Shown: positions 1-11,800 of the stretch, piece by piece
Layout of the letters: each line of letters begins with the position of its first letter
How positions within the stretch are numbered: the first letter of the stretch is position 1
Source: Ailanthus altissimus
Lineage: Eukaryota > Streptophyta > Magnoliopsida > Sapindales > Simaroubaceae
Assembly: GCA_946807835.1 (NCBI GenBank)
Contig: OX327683.1
Span: 7,569,001-7,633,000, forward strand
Direction: 5' to 3'
Length of the DNA: 64,000 nucleotides
Notes under the pieces: generated by a model
What the model saw: the letters and a program-made list of their open reading frames with translations, nothing else
Told to the model about the DNA's origin: nothing
The model's database searches: none
Position numbers and translations under genes: made by a program

Positions 1-831
1 ATTTGATCATTAGAATCTGTGGCCACAGTTTATTCAATAAATTATTTATTGAATAATAATATTTATTTGTAAATTTATTTATAAATATATATATATTAAA
101 AATGATCGTTAGAGCATTCAAGGACTTAGGGGCAAATAAGTAATTAAAGAGGAAATATATTTTTTTTGGCTAGCTTTAATTGTGGACATCAATTAGATGG
201 TCAATTAAGTGATTATTGTTGGTCTAAAGACCAAGCCCAATTTAATTAAATAGAGTTTTAATTAAATGAGCTTTTGTTTTATAACATGAGTTACTAGAGT
301 ACAACCTTTACCTTTTAGTGGAAAAGCCTCGGGTAAACTTAGAAGAATTAGTGTATTATGAGATAATAAGGACTAAACCTTTTAAGTTGGAGTTAGGAAG
401 CCCATAGGTCTTGCAGTTCCTCTACTAGCTGAAATCCTAATCAAACTCTAATTTTATAATCCTAATCAAATTCTAAATACCAAAGGGAGATCTCTATATA
501 TATATGAGAGGTATGTAATAAGAAAAGAGACCACAATATATAGAGAAAAATTCTTTTACGTATTCTTACGTGGGAAAAATATTTAATTAATACAATTCTC
601 TCAGATTTTAGTATTAGTAATTTTAGAGATTAAGAAAGATTCACGCGCCCACATGCATTGAGTTTGAAGATTGAGGATAGTAGAGAAGATTGCAGCCAGT
701 CAATTCAAGATTTGTCATAACGAGGAATTGAGATAATCTTCTATCCATATACATATAATTATGAACAAAACGATCTGACTTCTGCTGCGTTTATTTTTAT
801 AAACAGAAAACTTTTATTTACCATACCAACA
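1..831 (+). repeat. 5' LTR of copia element A, left-truncated by window edge
   Basis: The sequence aligns along its whole length with the second part of the 3' LTR (from about 18930 to 19730). It shares a 14-base palindrome built on tggcca, a second inverted repeat (ttcaataaa...tttattgaa) and the terminal ccataccaaca. Differences are frequent by eye (about 8-9% in the stretches compared), so the insertion is not recent. Confidence 0.92.
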
Positions 832-848
832 ACTAGTATCAGGGCCGC
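832..848 (+). other. Primer-binding site of element A (initiator Met-tRNA type)
   Basis: Immediately after the LTR end the sequence reads actagtatcagggcc, a mutated form of the common plant copia primer site TGGTATCAGAGC, which is complementary to the 3' end of initiator methionine tRNA. Its position directly next to the LTR supports the call. Confidence 0.75.
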
Positions 849-2637
849 CTTATTTCATATTACATATATAGTTTATTTTGTATATGGTAGTAATTGTTTA
901 TTGTGGCATCAATTGCATACTAATTTATATTGTTATTTTTATTAATTATTTAATGAATGGTTACGCCCAATAATTCATGGTTAGATATTTATTTTTATTT
1001 TTCTTAGAATTATAATAAGAGGGGGTGATGAAATTGTATCACAATTTTCTCTTTTGGTTAGGTTAATTCTTAGTGATTTTTTAGATTTCTTTATAAGCCA
1101 AATAAATGGCTTAGAATTTTTATTTGTAATCTAAAGAATATATATTTTTATTATTATTTTAGTTTTAATAATAATAAAAAAAGGAAAAGAAAAAAAAAGA
1201 GAAGGAAAAAGTAAAAGAAAAAAAAAGGAGAAAGAATGGGAGGTGGCATTGGAGAGAAGGGTGAAGATTTGAAAAATATAATTTAGACTCTTTTAACTTT
1301 AATAAATTATGTGTTGGTCAAGATATTTTATAGATTAATCCTAAATATTTGTAAATTTTGCAAATAAGGCTAACAGAATAATTTATTCTTAGTCAGCTCC
1401 CTTTAATGTTGGATAATTACAATTTGGTGAGAAATTATAAGAAATTACAATGTTTGATCCAAATTTGTTTTGGACTAATTTTTGAATATTTACAAATTCA
1501 AAGTTGGCCCAAACTCCTTTTAATTTTGGTCCAAATTTTATAAAATTTTATTTGGGTTATTTTATTAAAATTATTGGGTCTAAAAATATTTTTATTTAAA
1601 TTTTTTTAAGAAGGCCCAAAGAATTTAAGTCTAAAATATGCCAAATTTATTTTTAAAATAAATGGACCAAAAAAAATTAAGAGGCCCAAAATTCAAGCCT
1701 ATAAAAGAAGACAAATAAGAGAATGTAACATTATGCAAGAGCCAAAGTTGACTTTAAGGAAGACTTTGAAGAATTTAGACTTAATTTTTAATATTTTTCT
1801 TCTTAGGAAAAGTCATGAATTATGAGTTATTTATTTATTTAGTTAATTGATTGGATGAATAACATGTCATATAGATTAAGGGTGCCACATTCACATGTCC
1901 ATGCATAAATATATCATATTGTATGACATTAATATTCTAATGAGATTAGGATAAGATTATTGACATAATTTTAATATTATATTAATTTATTATTTGACGT
2001 GGCCTTATTAATTATTTTATGAAAATAAAATTAGATATTAATGAGTAGAACGTTATTTTATAAATTAATTAAAAACTCTAAGAATCAAAATATTGAATAA
2101 GAGAGTGCTTTAGGCATAAAGCCTATAGCCTCCATTATTAGTCATATAGTAAGGTATATTAATGCCTTACCTCAAATCTTGTGAGCTTTCTACGAAGGGT
2201 ATTAATCTGAACGGGTTACTCGATAGGACTTCCCTAAAAGATAAGATCCAATATAGGACTCATGCGAAACTGATTACCCTACGGTGGCTTTTTTAATTGG
2301 GAAATATAAAAGGATTAAATAATGGTTATGCACTCAACTTAGGTTGGTTGATATCCTCCCTATGGAGTTCTTGTCAATTAAATCTAAGGGCTAAAGAATT
2401 TGTAGTTTATTATTATTTGATATGAGATATTGAGATAATAATAATAAATTAATATGGTACTAGTCTAATTTATGATGGATACGACCACCTTACGGAGGCG
2501 TATTCTGAATGAAAATTAAATTATCGATGCATAATGTAGTTAAAGAGTTCTACATAAAAGCATTTCATGTATTCAGTCAAAAGTAACACATGCTTTTAGA
2601 TAATGTATGCTCATGTATGAATTTATTTTTTAGAATC
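849..2637 (+). other. Long untranslated leader of copia element A
   Basis: About 1.8 kb lie between the primer site and the gag start with no open frame of note. It contains a purine-rich tract (about 1160-1265, mostly a/g with runs of gaaaa) and AT-rich DNA elsewhere. Nothing coding was recognised. It reads as the element's 5' untranslated leader. Confidence 0.6.
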
Positions 2638-3519
2638 ATGTCTTCATTCAGCTCACTAGCATCCATCCTTAACCAAAACAAGTTAATCAGAAATAATTAT
2701 TTGGATTAGGAAAAGAACTTAGATATTGAACTCATAGTTCAAAAGCACAAATATGTCTTGACTGATAAATTCTCTCAAGAACCTAATGAAAAAGCATCTC
2801 AAGCTGAAATAGATGCTTATAACAAGTGCAACAGTCTGATGAAAGGGCCAGATGTTATATATATTAGCTTCTTTGTCTAATACTTTAGCAAAGCGGCATG
2901 AGACTATAGAAACAACTGTTGATATAGTCTTCAGCCTTTCAGAGATGTTTGTTGATAAAAATAGGACTCTGAGGCTGGCTGCTTTGAAAGAGATCATGAA
3001 TACCAGTCAAGCCGAAGGAACTCTTGTACAAGATCACATGTTGAAAATGATAGCACTGTTCTAACAAATTGAGAATTTGGGTGGGGAATACACTGGCCAA
3101 TCTAAGGTCGAGATGGTCTTAGAAACCCTAGCACCCTCATTTCAGACTTTCTTGTTAAATATGTCAATGAATCAGTTGATTTTTTCATTAACTGAGCTAA
3201 TGAATTAGCTTAGAGCTATTGAGGCCATAATGAAACCTGAACTGAGTGTTCATTTGACTAAGGGCCCATCTTTTTCGTCTGGTCCCAATCCTAAAGGAAA
3301 TGGTAGTAAGAAGAAAACGAATAAACCCAAGAAAGCATATAACTCCACTTTTGTGCAAATTTAAAAGGATAAGAAACTTAAAGGAAAATGTTTCTAATGT
3401 GGCGTTAAAGGACATTAGAAGAAAAATTGTCCAGTTCACTTAGCAAAGCTTTCAATAGCTAAAGGGACAGCTTCTACTTCAGGTAAATTTTTTTTCATTG
3501 AGACATGTTTAGTGGTTGA
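2638..3519 (+). pseudogene. Decayed copia gag (element A), capsid and zinc knuckle
   Basis: Starting at the ATG at 2638 the conceptual product begins MSSFSSLASILNQNKL, typical of plant copia Gag (the usual following residues are N-Y-x-x-W-K-R-N-L). The middle part (2852-3064) reads openly in another frame. Near 3389-3435 is a CCHC zinc knuckle (CF-CGVKGH-KKNC), with stops in place of two residues. At least one frameshift and several stops interrupt it, including one soon after NNYLD. The frame is cut at 3519 by element B and resumes at 15228. In an intact element Gag packages the RNA in cytoplasmic particles. Confidence 0.85.
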
Positions 3520-4948
3520 TGACACGTCCAGAATATAAGAGTTATTCCCAAGTGCAGGATTGTCGAAGTAATAAATAACTCGATGAGAACGGGGTCGATC
3601 CACAGGGAAGTAGAATTAAAATTACAAATTATAAACACTTTAAAGATAATTAATGCAGTATAAGATGTTTGCGAATATTATTTCAATTAACCAATTCAAA
3701 TAAAAAACTAAGGTTAGGGGGATTCATTCTTGATATAAGAAGTAAGAATATATTTAGCTTTTTTTATAACTTAATTGGAATCCTCACACAAAGGAGTTTC
3801 AAACCGAAAAATATAGCAATTAAAGTTCATCATCATTTATATATTGATTAGTATTTATTTCTTTCAATTATTATATACCAAATCTTATAAATGGGTTCAA
3901 GTATTTATTATGTCAATCTTTATATTTGTCTACAATAAATCAAGACTCCTACTTTACAAGAAAGGTTATATACACCAAATCTTGTAAATGATTTCAAGAA
4001 TTTATTGTGCCAAGTATTAAGTTTGTCAATAATAAATCAAGAATCACCACTATAGAAGAAAGGGTATTAATTCTACAAACAAAATAAATACATCATATAT
4101 AAATTTACATAACTTAAAAATGAAGCATTAAATTCATAAATAAATATTAAACATATCTTATTACCTTGCCAAGAGCTTCACCCTTTCACCTTAGCTTAAA
4201 AAAAATTATTTGGACATAATAAAACTAAAGAAAAAGAAAAGAAATGGAAGAAGAAATAACATGATTTAATAGTAAACAAGAGAAATAATATTATAAAGAA
4301 ATGGATACAAAGGATAAGTATTTTGAACTAAATTCTAACTTTCTAATTACATCCTTAGGCATAAACAAGCCACCTATTTATAGAAAAATATGGATAAATC
4401 GAGACAAATGTTGAGGGAACCACTTGGTTGATAAAAGTCAAGAATGGTAGCGAAATAATTTGCATTGATTATCACTAGGGCACCCACTTAATATCCAATT
4501 TGGAATTGATGTGATCCAAATTAGCTGTCACTTAAAACATCACAGTTGTAGATAAGTCTCTTATCTTTCCAACTTGAGTGATCACATACATATTAGATAC
4601 GTATTTCTATAGTTATGGGCCAAATACTGATGACTGTTCAAACTGGGCCTGTACTGCAAATCAATTCTATTCTAGGCTATTTTCACTCTCTAAACACTCG
4701 AATTTCAAATGCTTTGTGAAATACAATATGTTAGTCCATTGAGTCATCTCTTCACAGGATCAAGAATCACCACAATGAGATCTTTAGGTAGAAAGTTATG
4801 CTCATTTTACGAAACCTACAACAAAACAGTTAAAAGATAATTAGGTACAATATTGTAAACATACTTAGGTTAAGAAAATTAAATACACTAGTAATACAAA
4901 ACAATCATGTAAAACTCTTATTAAATGTGTAATTTTAAGTGTTTATCA
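3520..4948 (-). repeat. 3' LTR of Athila-like element B
   Basis: 1429 bp, matching 13797-15227. In element sense it runs from TGATAAACAC (at 4948) to GACGTGTCA (at 3520), giving TG...CA ends. Differences from the other LTR are about 5-6% by eye in sampled stretches, many of them C/T or G/A changes. Confidence 0.92.
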
Positions 4949-4958
4949 TACCCCCCAA
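4949..4958 (-). other. Polypurine tract of element B
   Basis: On the minus strand the sequence ttggggggta lies directly before the 3' LTR start TGATAAAC. This is the plus-strand primer position in a gypsy element. Confidence 0.75.
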
Positions 4959-6246
4959 CTGGCTTATTGCTAGTCTCTAGCAATTCGAGCATAAATAAAA
5001 TTTGAACACTACCTAAGTATTTCAAACAAAATGTCAGTTCAAGATCACAATCGCTATAAAGGTTATTTCAATCATAACTTCCAAAAACATTTTTGTGTGT
5101 GTGTGAATTAAGTCAAAGCCTTCTTACCACAAACCACAACATATATAGCCTTAAAATTTTTTTCAAGTAAATGCCTTAACTCCATATCCTCAAAGGTGAA
5201 TAATTTGTTTAATGGCTTAGGATTTTACTCATGGAGTTGGAAATAGATAATCGCTCAAGAAAAAGTTATATTTAAGGACAGACGAACAAACTAACATTGA
5301 TCTAAAGATAGAAAAATCAATTATTTAGAGTCAAATCATTATTGCCACTTGCTAGCTTCAAGACTTTGATTATTTTATACGAATCTTATAAATACAGAGT
5401 CTGGTGATAAGATTGCTTCCTAATGACTTTAGTCTTCTAAATTGAATGGAGACTTTATTGAACTGCTTCTTTTCTTTTTTTTTTAATAATCTATATATAT
5501 ATATTTTGTTTTTTTTAGAGACATAAAGAATCATTATAAAATAAGAGCAATTTATCACCATAATACTTTTCCATTTTGTTTTCCTTCAGCTAAGCAACCA
5601 AATCATTCTTTGTCCCAAATAATGTCATTCCAAACAAAAATTAACCATTTCAAAAGATCAATGAAAATTCATAAGCTGTTATCTCAAACCTCTCCACTCA
5701 CTCACAAAAGATATGTGAGTTTAAAAAATAATATGTATACTTAAACATGAAAATTCTCTTGGCTATATATATTGAATCATTCATCTTACCACAAGACTTA
5801 GTATTGTTCTCAAGTAATAATTTTGAAAGCTATTCTTTAGTAACCTAGATAAAAAAAAGTGATTTAAATTAAGCAATTTTAAAATCATACATCGATAGCA
5901 AAGCAAATTTATTTACACAAGAATTACCAAAAACTTAAGCAACAAATAATTATACATAAAATGCATTAAAAGTAAACCAATTAAAATGTATTTCATAAGG
6001 TTATAATGTACTCTTTACTCTGCCATTCATGATAATAAATTATTTTATTTTTTAGTAAACAAGATGATAACAATAATATCAACTATCCTTCCCTGCAACC
6101 AAATTGAGACATTGTCCTCAATGTCAAAATATAGAAAGAGTAAAGTATAGAAGATATCACCTGAAACATCTTTTATTAGAAATTAAACCTGCAACAAAAT
6201 AAAACAAGCCACACAAAATGCTTAAAAATACATAGAAGTAGATAGG
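4959..6246 (-). other. Non-coding 3' region of element B
   Basis: About 1.3 kb of AT-rich DNA between the polypurine tract and the LOG-like copy. It contains an a/t microsatellite-like stretch near 5490-5510. I recognise no coding sequence; Athila-group elements often have a long non-coding or env-like stretch here, and I see no envelope-like membrane protein. Confidence 0.5.
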
Positions 6247-6900
6247 CTACAGATGAAGCGTCAAATCTATCTTGCATTTTTTTTCACTGTTATCAGTATA
6301 CCAATCTATCTGACTCATTGTTGGATTAGATAGAAGTGTAAAAGCTTGTAGTTCATCAAGTAACTGATCAACAGTTGAAGCAGAAATGAGGATCTGTCGT
6401 GCTACAGATAAGATGAATTATTTTTTCACTGCATAGTCAAGAAAAGATAACAACCCATTATAAAAACCATCAACATTTAACAAACCAATGGGTTTTTTTA
6501 TGGATTTGCAATTGTGCCTATGAGACAATTTGAAAAAATTTCCCCAATGTTCCGAAACCTCCAGGTAGAGCTATAAAGGCATCAGCATTACGAAGCATTA
6601 AAGTCATTCGTTCATGCATTGATGATACTTGTAACTCATCCCTAATTATTTTTTCTACAATGTCTCCAACAGCTAGAGCTTTCGGTATGATACCAAAAAC
6701 TCGATTGTCATTATTTTGTGCAACGTTTGCCACACGTCCTATTAATCCAAGACTACCTCCCCCATATACTAAATGAATATTTCACTCAGCTAACACTTTA
6801 CCAAGGGTTTCTGCTGCTTCTACAAACTCATTAGTTTTTCAAGGACGGATCTACAAAAGACACAAATTTTTGTGAATTTACGAGTTGATGATCCTTTCAT
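6247..6900 (-). pseudogene. Intronless LOG-like cytokinin phosphoribohydrolase copy inside element B
   Basis: Read on the minus strand from the ATG at 6900 the product starts MKGSSTRKFTKICVFC and continues through [42 protein letters not shown] and [17 protein letters not shown] to a stop at 6247-6249. These blocks are, in order, those of plant LOG proteins (lysine-decarboxylase-like fold), which release active cytokinin bases from riboside monophosphates in the cytosol; length is near the usual 210-220 residues. Plant LOG genes have several introns; none is present here, so this looks like a processed copy. It is broken: a frameshift near 6850, TGA after KVLAE, TAG after FFQIVS, another frameshift after IHKK, and TAA after DYAVKK. 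The PGGxGTxxE motif has lost its glutamate (here PGGFGTLGK). It lies between the integrase and 3' LTR of B, on the same strand. Confidence 0.88.
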
Positions 6901-7259
6901 GATTACACTCTCCCTCTTTCTTGAATGATTTTGAGTTTGTACAAAGATGCAAAAATAATGCAATGTATTTATAGAGCCAAAAGGTATTGCAAAGTTAAGT
7001 CACATGGCTGTTGGCTTGAAATACAAGATTCAACACCTTTTTACCAATTTTTAATTTGTTAGCTGGAAAAGTCACATGGGTTGTCGGCTTAAAATGCAAA
7101 ACTTTTAAAAAGGACTATGGGTAATTGGTTATTGAAAAGACGTTTTGAATTTGAAATGAAACATTTAAAAATAACAGTTATAGTAAATATATACAAGTAG
7201 TTGTGATTGTGGCTCACATCTTCCTCTGGGTTTACGTCCAGTAACGGGTTAAACGCCCT

Positions 7260-7787
7260 CTATGGGTTTGGGATAGGCTTCCCATCTAATTTTCTTATAA
7301 ATTGGCAAACAGGGTCTTTTAAAGTCAGATTCCCGAGACTGTACTGCTCATGTTCTTTTAGGAATATGTCCCATAATTCACGAATTGCAAAATGCATATA
7401 TCCACTAGGATGCGTCTCAAGAGTCGATAAGATATTATCTAAAGACTCCTTACTCAGGCCATCCTTAATGAATTTAATTTTATCTTTACGATTTACAGAC
7501 ACCATTCCTAAAGTGCGGCAACGTGTGTTGCAAGTCATGCGTGCACACTTGTAATAAACATTTAATCGTTTTGGTCTTCGTTTTTTTGAAAAAGAGCTTT
7601 TACCTAAGCCAGACATGTAGGAAATTAATGAGTCTGAAAATTCATCTATCAATCGAACTTTGGTTTCAATTAACCAACGGAAATCAACAGGTATATTCAT
7701 AATCATTAATAACCTTAATCTTTCACATCTTGCTTGGTAAAGTTTCTTCAAGAAATTTTGAGGCAATAAGGGAAAACACTTTTTCAA
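7260..7787 (-). CDS. Unrecognised 175-codon open frame inside element B, possibly captured host sequence
   Basis: The open frame runs from an internal ATG at 7787 to a TAG at 7257-7259. Upstream the same frame extends a few codons (D-D-I-I-K-N-L), so the true start may be missing. The product is basic and looks like real protein: KKRRPKRLNVYYKCARMTC is followed by NTRCRTLGMVSVNRKDK, with four cysteines in a C-x4-C-x3-C pattern plus an early cysteine, and later LETHPSGYMHFAIRELWDIF. I see no signal peptide or membrane segment. It is not a retroelement domain I know, and I do not recognise the family. Sense is the same as the retrotransposon and the LOG-like copy. An open frame this long stands out because the surrounding pol is full of stops. 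After the TAG the frame stays open for about 20 more codons, so the stop may be a late mutation. Confidence 0.45.
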   Translation of the reverse strand: MKKCFPLLPQNFLKKLYQARCERLRLLMIMNIPVDFRWLIETKVRLIDEFSDSLISYMSGLGKSSFSKKRRPKRLNVYYKCARMTCNTRCRTLGMVSVNRKDKIKFIKDGLSKESLDNILSTLETHPSGYMHFAIRELWDIFLKEHEQYSLGNLTLKDPVCQFIRKLDGKPIPNP

Positions 7788-8034
7788 ATTCTTTATAATG
7801 TCATCTATTTTTTTTTTAAAAAAAAATGGGGAAGAAGAGAAGATATCAGTAATTATGGGAAACTGACAAAACCGACTTGAAATATCACAGAGTACCGTTA
7901 TCCGCCACTTAACCGGGGTGTAAAATAAAACTTTAACAAAACTACTAAATTAACTTGCAAGTAAAAAATAAATGTTAGAAGAAGAATAAATATATATAAA
8001 TATGTAAATATATAAAACAAAGATTAATTAGTCT

Positions 8035-9290
8035 CGTAACAAGGATCCGACAGGGACGTAAATTCTTTATGAAAAGCTTGGTTTTCTAGAAACGGCTTGC
8101 GTCTTTACCCATTTACCTTAAACACATTCCCATTTCTAGGATTTTCAATGTCAATTGTTTCATAAGGGTACACATGTTTTACAATAAAAGGGCCACTCCA
8201 TCTTGATCTTAATATTTCAGGGAATATGTGAAGTCGAGAATTATAAAGCAAAACCTTTTGACCTGTGTCAAATGTTTTTCTCTAAATTTTTTTATCATGA
8301 AAAGCTTTGATTTTAGCTTTATGAATTTTTGAATTCTCATATGCCTCATTTCTCAATTCTTCAAAGTTTATTTATTTATAATTTACGTATGTGTCTAGCA
8401 GAATCAAGATTTTCATTGAAAGTTTTAATAGCCCAGTAGGTTTTATGCTCAAGTTCCACAGGTAAGTGACAAGGTTTTCCATAAATTATCCTATAGAGAG
8501 ACATACCCAATGAAGTTTTAAAAACAGTTCTATAAGCCCACAGTGCATCATTTAGTCTTAAAGACCAATCTTTACGATTTGGGTTTACAGTTTTTTCTAA
8601 AATTTATTTTATCTCCCTATTTGCTAATTCAACTTGTCCACTTGCCTGAGGATGATAAGGGGTGGCAACTTTATGAGTAATACCATATTTTTTTACTAAT
8701 GTTTCAAATGGTCTATTACAAAAATACTTACCCCCATCACTTATAATGGCTCGAGGGATTCCAAATCGACTTAAGATATTTTCTTTCAAAAATTTCATGA
8801 CTATTTTATGGTCATTATTTAGACATGGAATAGCCTCAATCCATTTTGAGACATAATCTACTGCAACTAAGATATACGTAAATCCAAATGATAACGAAAA
8901 TGGTCCCATGAAATCTATCCCCCAACAATTAAAGATTTCAATAACAAGAATAGGGTTCAAAGGCATTATATTTCGTTTTGAAATTGATCCCAACTTTTGA
9001 AAATTTTCACACGTTATACAAAATGCATGTGTATCTTTAAATAAAGTGGGCAAATAAAATCCACACTGCAAGATTTTTGCAGCTGTTTTCTTTGATGAGA
9101 AATGTCCCCCACATGCTTCAGAATGACAAAATTCAATAACTTTATTTACCTCATCGTCGAGTATGCATCTTCGAAATATTTGATCATGACAATATTTAAA
9201 GAGATAAGGATCATCCTAATAAAACTTTCTCACCTCAGTTAAAAAATTTCTTTCGTCTTGAGCATTCCATTAAGGTGGCATTTCTCCTGT
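8035..9290 (-). pseudogene. Integrase region of Athila-like element B
   Basis: From 9290 down the minus strand reads through an H-H-C-C zinc region ([16 protein letters not shown], then [11 protein letters not shown]). The catalytic core follows: [36 protein letters not shown] and [19 protein letters not shown], with the D, D, E residues in place. A C-terminal part ([25 protein letters not shown]) ends near 8035. The core is open from 9071 to 8604; the flanks have stops. Integrase inserts the cDNA into chromosomes. Confidence 0.9.
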
Positions 9291-9850
9291 TACAAGAAAA
9301 TTAACAATATTAGCATACCAAGGCATTGTAATAGTAGAAAATAAAAATTCATCGGGAAAAGAATCATTAATAGATGTTATTTCTGTTGATGAATCTGGTG
9401 TGAGTCTTGATAAGTGATATACAACAATATTCTCAGCTCCCTTCTTATCCTTGATAGTGATAATAAATTCTTAAAGCAATAGAATCCATCGAATCAGCCT
9501 TGGTTTTGCAACCTGTTTTGACATTAAGTACCTTACAGCAGAATGGTCAGTAAATACAACAGTTGAAGAACCAATTAAGTAAGAACAAAATTTATCTAAT
9601 GCAAATATTACAGCAAGTAGTTCTTTTTCAGTTGTTGTGTAATTCATTTGTGCACTGTTTAAAGTTCTACTTGCGTAATAAATTACATAGGATTTACCTT
9701 CCTTTCTTTGTCCCAATACAGCACCAACAGCGTAGTCATTAGCATCACACATGAGCTCAAAAGGTAAAGACCAATCAGAAGATTGTATGATAGGAGCAGA
9801 TGTTAAGAGGCCAATTAATTTTTCAAACAAATTTTGACACTCTTGAGTCC
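9291..9850 (-). pseudogene. RNase H region of Athila-like element B
   Basis: Open over 9830-9471 on the minus strand. It shows [19 protein letters not shown] (first catalytic Asp), [34 protein letters not shown] (catalytic Glu) and [13 protein letters not shown], the standard Ty3/gypsy RNase H layout right after RT. It ends in stops near 9470. Confidence 0.88.
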
Positions 9851-10820
9851 ACTTAAATGATACATCTTTTGCTAAGAGGTTACAAAGAGGTTTAGATATA
9901 GCACTAAAGTTTTTGATGAATCTGCTATAGAATCCAGTATGTCCTAAAAAGGATCGGACTTCTCTGACTATTTTTTATAGAGGCAAATGTGTAATGAGTT
10001 TGACTTTTGCCTTATCCACTTCAATTCCTTTAGAAGATACTATATGTCTTAAAAAAATTTCATACATAATCATGTAATGACATTTTTTCCAATTCAATAT
10101 AAGACTCTTTTCTTCACATCTTTTTAAGACCTTTTCTAAGTTTTCAAGACAATTATCAAAAGAATTTTCAAACACAGTTAAATCATCCATGAAAACTTCT
10201 AAATAATGCTCAATCATGTCACTAAAAATGCTTGACATACATCTTTGAAATGTTGCTGGGGCATTACAAAGTCCAAAGGGCATTCTTCTAAAAGCAAAGG
10301 TTCCAAAAGGGCATATGAATGTAGTCTTTTCTTGGTCCTTTAGTGCTATAGGAATTTGATAATAGCGAGAGTAACCATCTAAAAAGCAATAGTAGGGATA
10401 TCCTGCTACTCTTTCTATAATTTGATCAAGGAATGGTAAAGGAAAATGGTCTTTTCTAGTGGCCGAGTTCAACTTTCTATAATTTATGAACATCCTCCAA
10501 CTAGATGAGACTCGAGTTGGTATTAACTCACCTTTTTCATTTTCAATGACTGTGATTCTATATTTTTTTGGTACTACCTGAGCAGGACTTACCCACTTAC
10601 TATCTGAGATAGGATAAATGATTCATACTTCAAGTAATTTGAGAACTTCAGCTCTCACTACCTCTTTCATATATGGATTTAATCTCCTTTGAGATTGTTG
10701 GGAAGTTTTGGCATTATCCTCTAGGTGTATTCTATGTGTGCAAATCAGAGGATTAATACCATTTATGTCTTTTAAAGTCCACTCAATTGCATTTTTATGC
10801 ATTTTCAATAATTCAATAAC
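9851..10820 (-). pseudogene. Reverse transcriptase of Athila-like element B
   Basis: The minus strand shows RT motifs in order: RMVHPI-like start near 10620, INYRKLNSATRKDHFPLPF, YCFLDGYSRYYQI, TTFICPFGTFAFRRMPFGL, and EVFMDDLTVFENSF with the two catalytic aspartates (10180-10215) still present. The thumb region RHIVSSKGIEVDKAKV follows. The main open stretch is 10493-9975; stops break it upstream (about 10500-10620) and downstream. Confidence 0.9.
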
Positions 10821-10999
10821 TTACCTTCTTGTTCACTTGTGAGTGTAGAAGAGATTACCACCAGGTAAGTTTGTTTCTTTTCAAGAAATGCATATTTCAG
10901 TCCTTCAGGCAAAGGTTTGAACTTCAACTTTGAAATTTCGTTCTATTTATCCTCATTTTCTCCCAATTCTTCAAACTTTAATTTCCATCATTTATTTTC

Positions 11000-11800
11000 A
11001 ATCACCTGTGCACAATCAAGTAAAGAACATATGTCAGAGATTTCAGGATCTAATTGTATATTTGACTCAAATGAATTTATTAAACACATTTCTAAAGGAT
11101 CGGTAGAACTCATTTTTTGAATATGATCCTCTACAATCGTTTTAATCATGTCGCCTTCTTCACTTTTATCCTCCCTTTCATATGATTGCTTACACATATT
11201 GAAAACATTGAGTTTAACTGTCATGTTTCCAAATGAAAACTTCATTACTCAATTCCTGCAATTAATCAAAGCGTTAGAAGTTGCTAAAACTGGACGACCT
11301 AAAATAATAGGTATCAGATTACATCATTTAACAGGTTCTATGTCCAAGACAATAAAATCCACAAGATATATGGATTTATCAACTTGAACTAAAAGATCTT
11401 TCACTGTCCCTCTTGATACTTTTATTAATCTATCAGCAAGTAAAATAGTTACAGAGGTTGATTTTAACTCTTCGAGATTGAGCTGCTGATAAACTGAATA
11501 CGACAATAAATTCACACTAGCACCAAGATCAAGTAAGGCTTGTTCAATTTTATGACTTCCAATAATACATGAAATTGTAGGACAACCAGGGTCTTTATAT
11601 TTCAAAGCATTATTGTTCTAAAGAATGGCACTTACTTGTTCAGCTAAAAATGTTTTCTTTTTCACATTCAGTTTTTGTTTTACTGTGCATAAATCTTTCA
11701 AAAACTTTGCATAAGAGGGAATCTATTTAATAGCATCCAGTAAAGGAATATTAACTTTTACCTGTTTGAAGATTTTAAAATTTTCAAGATTGTGATTTAT
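11000..11800 (-). pseudogene. Aspartic protease region of Athila-like element B
   Basis: The stretch 11605-11324 encodes CPTISCIIGSHKIEQALLDL followed by GASVNLLSYSVYQQL. This gives the D-L-G-A-S active-site wording used by Athila-type proteases in place of D-T/S-G. It is followed by the flap-like region and by the linker toward RT (11245-10988 open in one frame). Stops lie on both sides. The protease would cleave the Gag-Pol precursor. Confidence 0.8.

Noticed and set aside
7207..7554. 115-codon open frame on the plus strand
   Set aside because: It is the complement of the more convincing minus-strand frame 7260-7787 and has no family likeness.
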